This document shows, in pieces, positions 34,205 to 38,054 of a stretch of 38,054 bases of DNA. The DNA lies in contig JAAAUF010000353.1 of the NCBI GenBank assembly GCA_015499985.1, forward strand, positions 1 through 38,054, written 5' to 3'. The position numbers and the translations under genes are program-made. Below the pieces are notes generated by a model. The model had not been told where the DNA came from. It made no database searches and worked only from the letters and a program-made list of their open reading frames with translations. Each line of letters opens with the position of its first letter. The stretch's first letter is position 1. This DNA comes from Haplosporangium gracile. Taxonomy: Eukaryota > Mortierellomycota > Mortierellomycetes > Mortierellales > Mortierellaceae.

Positions 34205-34310
34205 GTATTTTTTTTTTTGTCTTTTTCGTTTCCTTTGGGCAAGAGGGGACGATAGAGAGTGAGGAAGAGAGAGAAAGATAGAGAGAGAAAGATAGAGAGA
34301 GAGGGAGAAA
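34205..34310. repeat. T-run followed by GA/GATA-like tandem repeat
   Basis: A T-run (about 34208-34217) is followed after 34250 by a purine tract with repeats of AGAGAGAAAGATAG (two near-identical copies between about 34266 and 34300). Simple sequence with no coding content. Confidence 0.7.
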
Positions 34311-34544
34311 CCCATATATCGATTGGCTGAAAACTCAAATTCAAGATGCTTCAGTTTCTCTCGCTCATGTCGATCTTTTCAAATTCCAAGGGATACTCTG
34401 ATGCACAGGCATTGGAGAAGGTTAAAGGTAGCAATAGCATTTGATGACAACGCTGTCAATGAATAAATAAATAAATGAACTGAATATGTCCAGCGCTGCA
34501 GGGTCGTTCTTTGAGAGGTGTGTATTTTGTCCTATGTTCTGTGG

Positions 34545-34655
34545 TCAGGGACCAAGCCTTGTCCACCAATGCAGCTGCACTTGCAAATCCTTGAGAACCT
34601 CCTGGATGTTATGCTTGCCTCCAAAGGAGTGAGAGGCGATGTTTGCGTACCAACG
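34545..34655 (-). CDS. Possible exon with GST_C/eEF1B-like motif
   Basis: After a strong acceptor (ACCTTGTAG) the minus strand reads RWYANIASHSFGGKHNIQEV for 36 codons before a TGA. RWYxxIAS resembles the end of the GST-like domain in translation elongation factor 1B, but the match is only about eight residues. Further along the minus strand another acceptor (TTGACAG at about 34454-34460) opens a frame ending in NACASEYPLEFEKIDMSERN. A two-exon fragment is conceivable, but no N-terminal exon fits in the 150 bp before the next gene. The + strand is open here too. Confidence 0.15.
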   Translation of the reverse strand, partial: RWYANIASHSFGGKHNIQEVLKDLQVQLHWWTRLGP

Positions 34656-34806
34656 CTACAAGGTAGGCGCTGCGGGAATTCCGTTTCGCGATTCACATCA
34701 ATTCAGAGTCGCGTCCACTGGTTAATAGTTAAATTTGCCACCAAAGCTATGACATCGATCCATTTTCTTCTCTTTTCTTCAACCCATCCATTCACCAGCA
34801 ACCGCC

Positions 34807-36132
34807 ATGTCATCTCCTCAAAATAAACCTTCTAGTCAAGGTATGCTTACACGCACATACTAACATAAGCAAATCTCACTACACTTGCAGTTAACCCTTC
34901 GCCTTGCAGAGACAATGAAAGAATGAGAGTTTTGCTCTCATGCTGACTCATTTCATTTTTCCAACTACGCGCATGCTGATCTAGATCCGAGATCAAGCAC
35001 GCCACCAACAGAGACTGACTTGGTACCAAAAACCGTGAACTCTACCACCACCTCCCCGGATGACAGCAGTATGTCATATCAAGTTATTTCTACTGGGCAC
35101 TCGCAACCAAGGGCATTGGTTGAAACACAGAATGCCAGTAGTCCAGACCTTACCCCAGAGACGCCACCAAATTGCTCCACCTCGACTGAGGCACCATATA
35201 AGAGTACCTCTAACCAATCAGCAATGCTCACGGCGACAACGACAGGCCAAAAGCGGCCACTGCCATCGGCAAGGCCCAAGGGTTCGGTCCACAAACCCTT
35301 CAGGTCACCGCTCAGGACTACTCAACCTACAGACGCCAAGCCGGCAACAATGGTAATGGAAAAGAAGCCTGAGCAAGCGCTGCGCACCCAAGGAATAACG
35401 ACAGTGACCCCCACACTGGCATTAACATCGAAATCGACACCACATATTCGTCCAGCGACTGCTAAACCTTCGACTACGAATGTGCCTAGTGTTAGTAAGC
35501 GCGCACCCTTTCGACCGCCTCTCTCGCGTTCACAGCAAGGACCACCATCGAACGACACAGCCTATGGCCGCCTGATTCAAATTCAGACCCTCCAGGCCCG
35601 AGTCAAGGAACTGCAATCGTCGATCCGGAAGGGTCAGCAAATTCTGAAACAACAGGAGAAAAATGAGACACCGATCGAAGAATTGACTGCGAAATGGAAG
35701 AAGGCCAGTCAGGAGGGTGCTCAGGTCCTGCTGGAGAAGTATGTTGAGCAGCAGAGTGCCTTTGGTGGATGGAGCGCCAACGATGACAACGGGTCAGATG
35801 GCAGGACGCCTATGACCAGAGGCTTTCGTGGCTATGATTTTCACCAACTACCCTGGAGCTACACCCCGGACTCGCTTATGGCTGGAGTGTCCAGTCTGCA
35901 GGAGCTGGGAATGGAAGGGCTCCAGGCGATGGAGGAGTACATCGAGCACCAGGATGTGCAGCAGGATTTACCCACGGTCGATGAGGCGATCAGGTCCCGG
36001 AGCCGGCCCGAGGTGACTGCTATGCCCCGCCCGCTTACAAAAATGACCAGCATGCAAAAGTTGCTTCTGGGCTTGGGGATTGGCCTTGACGTCATTGGAT
36101 ATGATCCAGAGCAGGATGCATTTGTGTCCTAA
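34807..36132 (+). CDS. SFR1: Probable Sfr1/Mei5 recombination mediator (two exons)
   Basis: Probably the Sfr1/Mei5 subunit of the Swi5-Sfr1 complex, which stimulates Rad51/Dmc1 strand exchange. Exons are 34807-34840 and 34985-36132; the intron (GTATGC...CTAG) joins Q-G|AT to give 393 residues. Residues 1-200 are Ser/Thr/Pro-rich and disordered but contain two similar basic boxes, HKPFRSPLR (about 114-122) and RAPFRPPLSR (about 184-193), of the type seen in the disordered N-terminal region of Mei5/Sfr1. A coiled coil spans about residues 208-265 (LQARVKELQSSIRKGQQILK, then IEELTAKWKKASQEGAQVLL), matching the Mei5 family pattern of a coil followed by a WKKA helix. The C terminus (MQKLLLGLGIGLDVIGYDPE) also fits the family ending. 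The assignment rests on these patterns without a search; a different coiled-coil protein remains possible. Confidence 0.62.
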
Positions 36133-36772
36133 ACGTCCGTCTTTACCTTTTCTCCCTTACTCTTCTTTTTGGGCTACTTAGCGCGTTAATGACTTGCTCC
36201 CTGTCATCTACGCACTGCGTGTTTGACAGTTATTCCCCCAAAAAGAATAAAACAACAAAATGTGACCTCGTGCCTCAAGGCAGTAAATTGTGCGAGGGCG
36301 GGCTGGGGGTGAATGCACGTCTTTGCAGCCACGTTATGCTTAACGCAACGAATTCACGCAAATATGCAGGAAACAACAACAATCCTCGTCAATGTTGATA
36401 TTCTTTTGTTGCCAGCTGTATCTCACTGTTGACGACCCACAACCACCAGTGGATGCAATTTTGTGAGTAAATGGCGTCGACACAAGTAGCAGCTGCTGAC
36501 CAGTCTGTCAAGTATGAATTCACACCCCAGCAAACCTTAACATGACCCTGCAATTAACGAGAGCAGAGAGAAAGAGAGTGGGTGGACAGGAGGAAAGTGC
36601 CTGCACAGGTACGCACACACAGTGGAAAGTGAACAGTTGTTGATGCGCGCCAATGCCTTTCAGTTGTGAGTCTTGCTGGTGGCCTGTCTGTTGTTGAGTG
36701 GTTCGTCTTTCTTGCTCCAGATTTGGCGATTTTCTTCACGTCATTGTGCCACTCCTCTTTTTTATTTTATTT

Positions 36773-36865
36773 CCGACTCTAACTTTTTTCTTCCTTTTTC
36801 TTCTTTTTTTTTTTTTTTCCGACTCTAACTTTTTTCTTTCTTTTTCTTTTTTTTTTTTTTTTTTT
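36773..36865 (+). repeat. T-rich tandem repeat, two 46-bp units
   Basis: Two near-identical copies of CCGACTCTAACTTTTTTCTT followed by TTC/TTT-rich sequence and a long T-run, starting at 36773 and 36819. Each copy ends in a T-run of about 16-22 bases. It lies in the C/T-rich region far upstream of VDAC. Confidence 0.85.
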
Positions 36866-37177
36866 ACTTCTTCACAACTCACTCTCTCCCCCACACAACC
36901 TCTCCTTCCCAAGGTAAGCCTCGCATTTCCTATTCGCTTCAAAGCAGTCGCAGGAAGAACCTTCTGGTTGACATTCCTTGACTTGTCAGTCTATGTGCAT
37001 CCGTCTCGTTTTCTGTTCGTACACACACCTCCCATCTTACGCGCACTCATCGTCTGACACGAGCGTCTATGAAAAAAAGGGGGAGAATCAACGATGCTTG
37101 TACGGGAAACGACTCGTCGGTCTTTCAGGAACATCATCAGGATGGAAACAAGAAGAAGCAAAAGAAAAAGAAACCTC

Positions 37178-37190
37178 GACGTCATATAAG
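37178..37190 (+). promoter_or_regulatory. CRE-like and TATA-like element upstream of VDAC
   Basis: GACGTCATATAAG combines an ACGTCA core, typical of CREB/ATF-type bZIP sites, with a TATA-like ATATAAG. It lies about 480 bp upstream of the VDAC ATG and could serve a proximal promoter. Confidence 0.4.
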
Positions 37191-37666
37191 TCAGAGTGCA
37201 CTTGGCTATTTTTATTCTTTTTCCACAGCAACGCCAGGAGAGCGAAGCGTCTGCAAGGACGAGCGTTGAGAGAGTGCAAGGGTCGAACAAGAATCGACCT
37301 TCTTGTAGGGACAGGATAATGTTGTTGATCCCTCTTTCTCGGACAGCCAAGGATAAGCATGACCACGGTGGCGAGGACCACAGAAAGGAATAGTGTTGTC
37401 GTTGACAATACTCTTCTGTTCACAAAGGCGTCTTTTTTTCCTGGAATCAAGAGGACGAGCAACTACACGAACTTTTGGACGGAAAGAGCGCGTGCATTCC
37501 GATTTTTCCCACAGGATTCGAGAATTTGGCCTCGTCTCACATCTTCTCACTTCACAAACCCCACTCACCCAAAACCCTTTCCCCTCTCTCTTCGTCCGTC
37601 TCTGTTTCTCACTCTTTCTTTTTCACCATTTCCCCGCGTTGATTTCTATCAATTAGAATACACATA

Positions 37667-38054
37667 ATGGCCAGCTACATCCCCGTCCCTTTCGCTGACG
37701 TTGGCAAGGCTTCCAACGACTTGCTCGGCAAGGATTTCCCCGTTGGTCAGACCAAGTTCGAGGTCAAGACCGTTGCCCCCGGCGGTGTCGTAAGTGCTCT
37801 CTCTTTTCCTCACAAATCATGTCATGTCATGATTTTCGACGACGTCCGGCAATCCTAAATCTTCAACCCGACCGACCAAGCCCCCAAAAGTTGTAGCACC
37901 AATTGACACCATCCTTTCTTTGGATATGCGTTCGATAGACTTTCAATGTTCTCGGTAACCAGGACAACAAGTCTGGAGCCATCAACGGTGAGCTCAAGAC
38001 CAAGTATGTCGACTTCAAGAACGGCTTGACCGTCACCGAGGCCTGGACCACCGG
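37667..38054 (+). CDS. POR1: Mitochondrial outer-membrane porin VDAC (5' part, cut by window end)
   Basis: VDAC forms the main channel for ATP, ADP and metabolites in the mitochondrial outer membrane. Exon 1 is 37667-37789 (start at ATG 37667) and exon 2 begins at 37939 and runs past the window end; the 149-bp intron has a GTAAGT donor and a GATAG acceptor, phase 0. The protein begins MASYIPVPFADVGKASNDLL, which contains the N-terminal helix of VDAC (PVPFxDxGKxxxDLL), followed by LGKDFPVGQTKFEVKT (first beta strand) and TFNVLGNQDNKSGAINGELK, then TKYVDFKNGLTVTEAWTT. These match the family closely. Only about 79 residues are inside the window, so the C-terminal strands cannot be checked. Confidence 0.95.

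Larger units (their letters stand above)
36133..37666. other. Promoter and leader region of VDAC
   Basis: A 1.5-kb region with no supported gene. It contains a T-rich tandem repeat (listed separately) and a C/T-rich block up to 36913. A clear donor CAAG|GTAAGC at 36914 and an acceptor CAATTAG at about 37656, ten bases before the VDAC ATG, suggest a possible 743-bp leader intron. A CRE-like plus TATA-like element at 37178-37190 suggests instead a promoter close to the gene. The two readings compete, or represent two start sites. Confidence 0.45.

Noticed and set aside
1..38054. CRISPR arrays, transposons or insertion sequences
   Set aside because: No regularly spaced repeats, terminal inverted repeats, transposase or reverse transcriptase motifs were seen.

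Overview
The window is nuclear DNA from an intron-rich fungus. Every recognisable gene is a eukaryotic housekeeping gene, introns are mostly 40-260 bp with GTAAGT/GTATGT-type donors, promoters are pyrimidine-rich, and there is no bacterial-style operon structure. The gene content (PHO80-type cyclin, UPF3, TRM44, Cqd1/ADCK2-type UbiB kinase, VPS34, a probable Sfr1/Mei5, VDAC) and the serine/glutamine-rich linkers fit an early-diverging fungus. A Mortierella-like Mucoromycota genome is my best guess, but that assignment is inference. A run of ten N marks an assembly gap.

Layout: 1-1.2 kb, pyrimidine/purine-biased upstream DNA. 1.2-2.2 kb (+), PHO80-like cyclin. 2.4-2.9 kb (-), RPB10, sharing a 271-bp divergent promoter with UPF3 (3.2-4.9 kb, +). 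5.6-8.0 kb (+), mitochondrial UbiB-family kinase. 8.1-10.6 kb (+), TRM44 tRNA methyltransferase, interrupted near its C terminus by the gap. 10.6-18.4 kb (-), a four-exon gene for a protein of about 2,495 residues with a RasGAP-like N-terminal region and a Sel1-like C-terminal end. 18.4-19.9 kb, intergenic with one possible stray exon. 19.9-22.3 kb (-), an unrecognised 595-residue protein. 22.4-24.9 kb (-), two tandem DJ-1/PfpI paralogues. 25.3-29.7 kb (+), VPS34 in about 17 exons. 30.6-31.1 kb (-), a small two-finger C2H2 protein. 31.1-34.8 kb, a long region rich in GA tracts with only weak coding candidates. 34.8-36.1 kb (+), a probable Sfr1/Mei5 recombination mediator. 36.1-37.7 kb, promoter DNA with a T-rich tandem repeat. 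37.7 kb to the end (+), VDAC/porin, cut by the window edge.

The genes do not form one pathway; they cover transcription (RPB10), mRNA decay (UPF3), tRNA modification (TRM44), mitochondria (UbiB kinase, VDAC), signalling and nutrient control (PHO80-like cyclin, RasGAP-like protein) and membrane traffic/autophagy (VPS34). The clearest unusual signal is the DJ-1/PfpI pair: exon 2 is 314/317 identical between the copies while flanking exons are only about 83-86% identical, which looks like exon-sized gene conversion. Other points worth attention are the giant RasGAP-like protein, the unrecognised 595-residue protein, the unresolved VPS34 N-terminal exons and several ambiguous splice sites. I did not find a convincing new defence, mobile or biosynthetic system. 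All exon models were made by eye from splice signals, reading-frame phase and family similarity, without transcript data.
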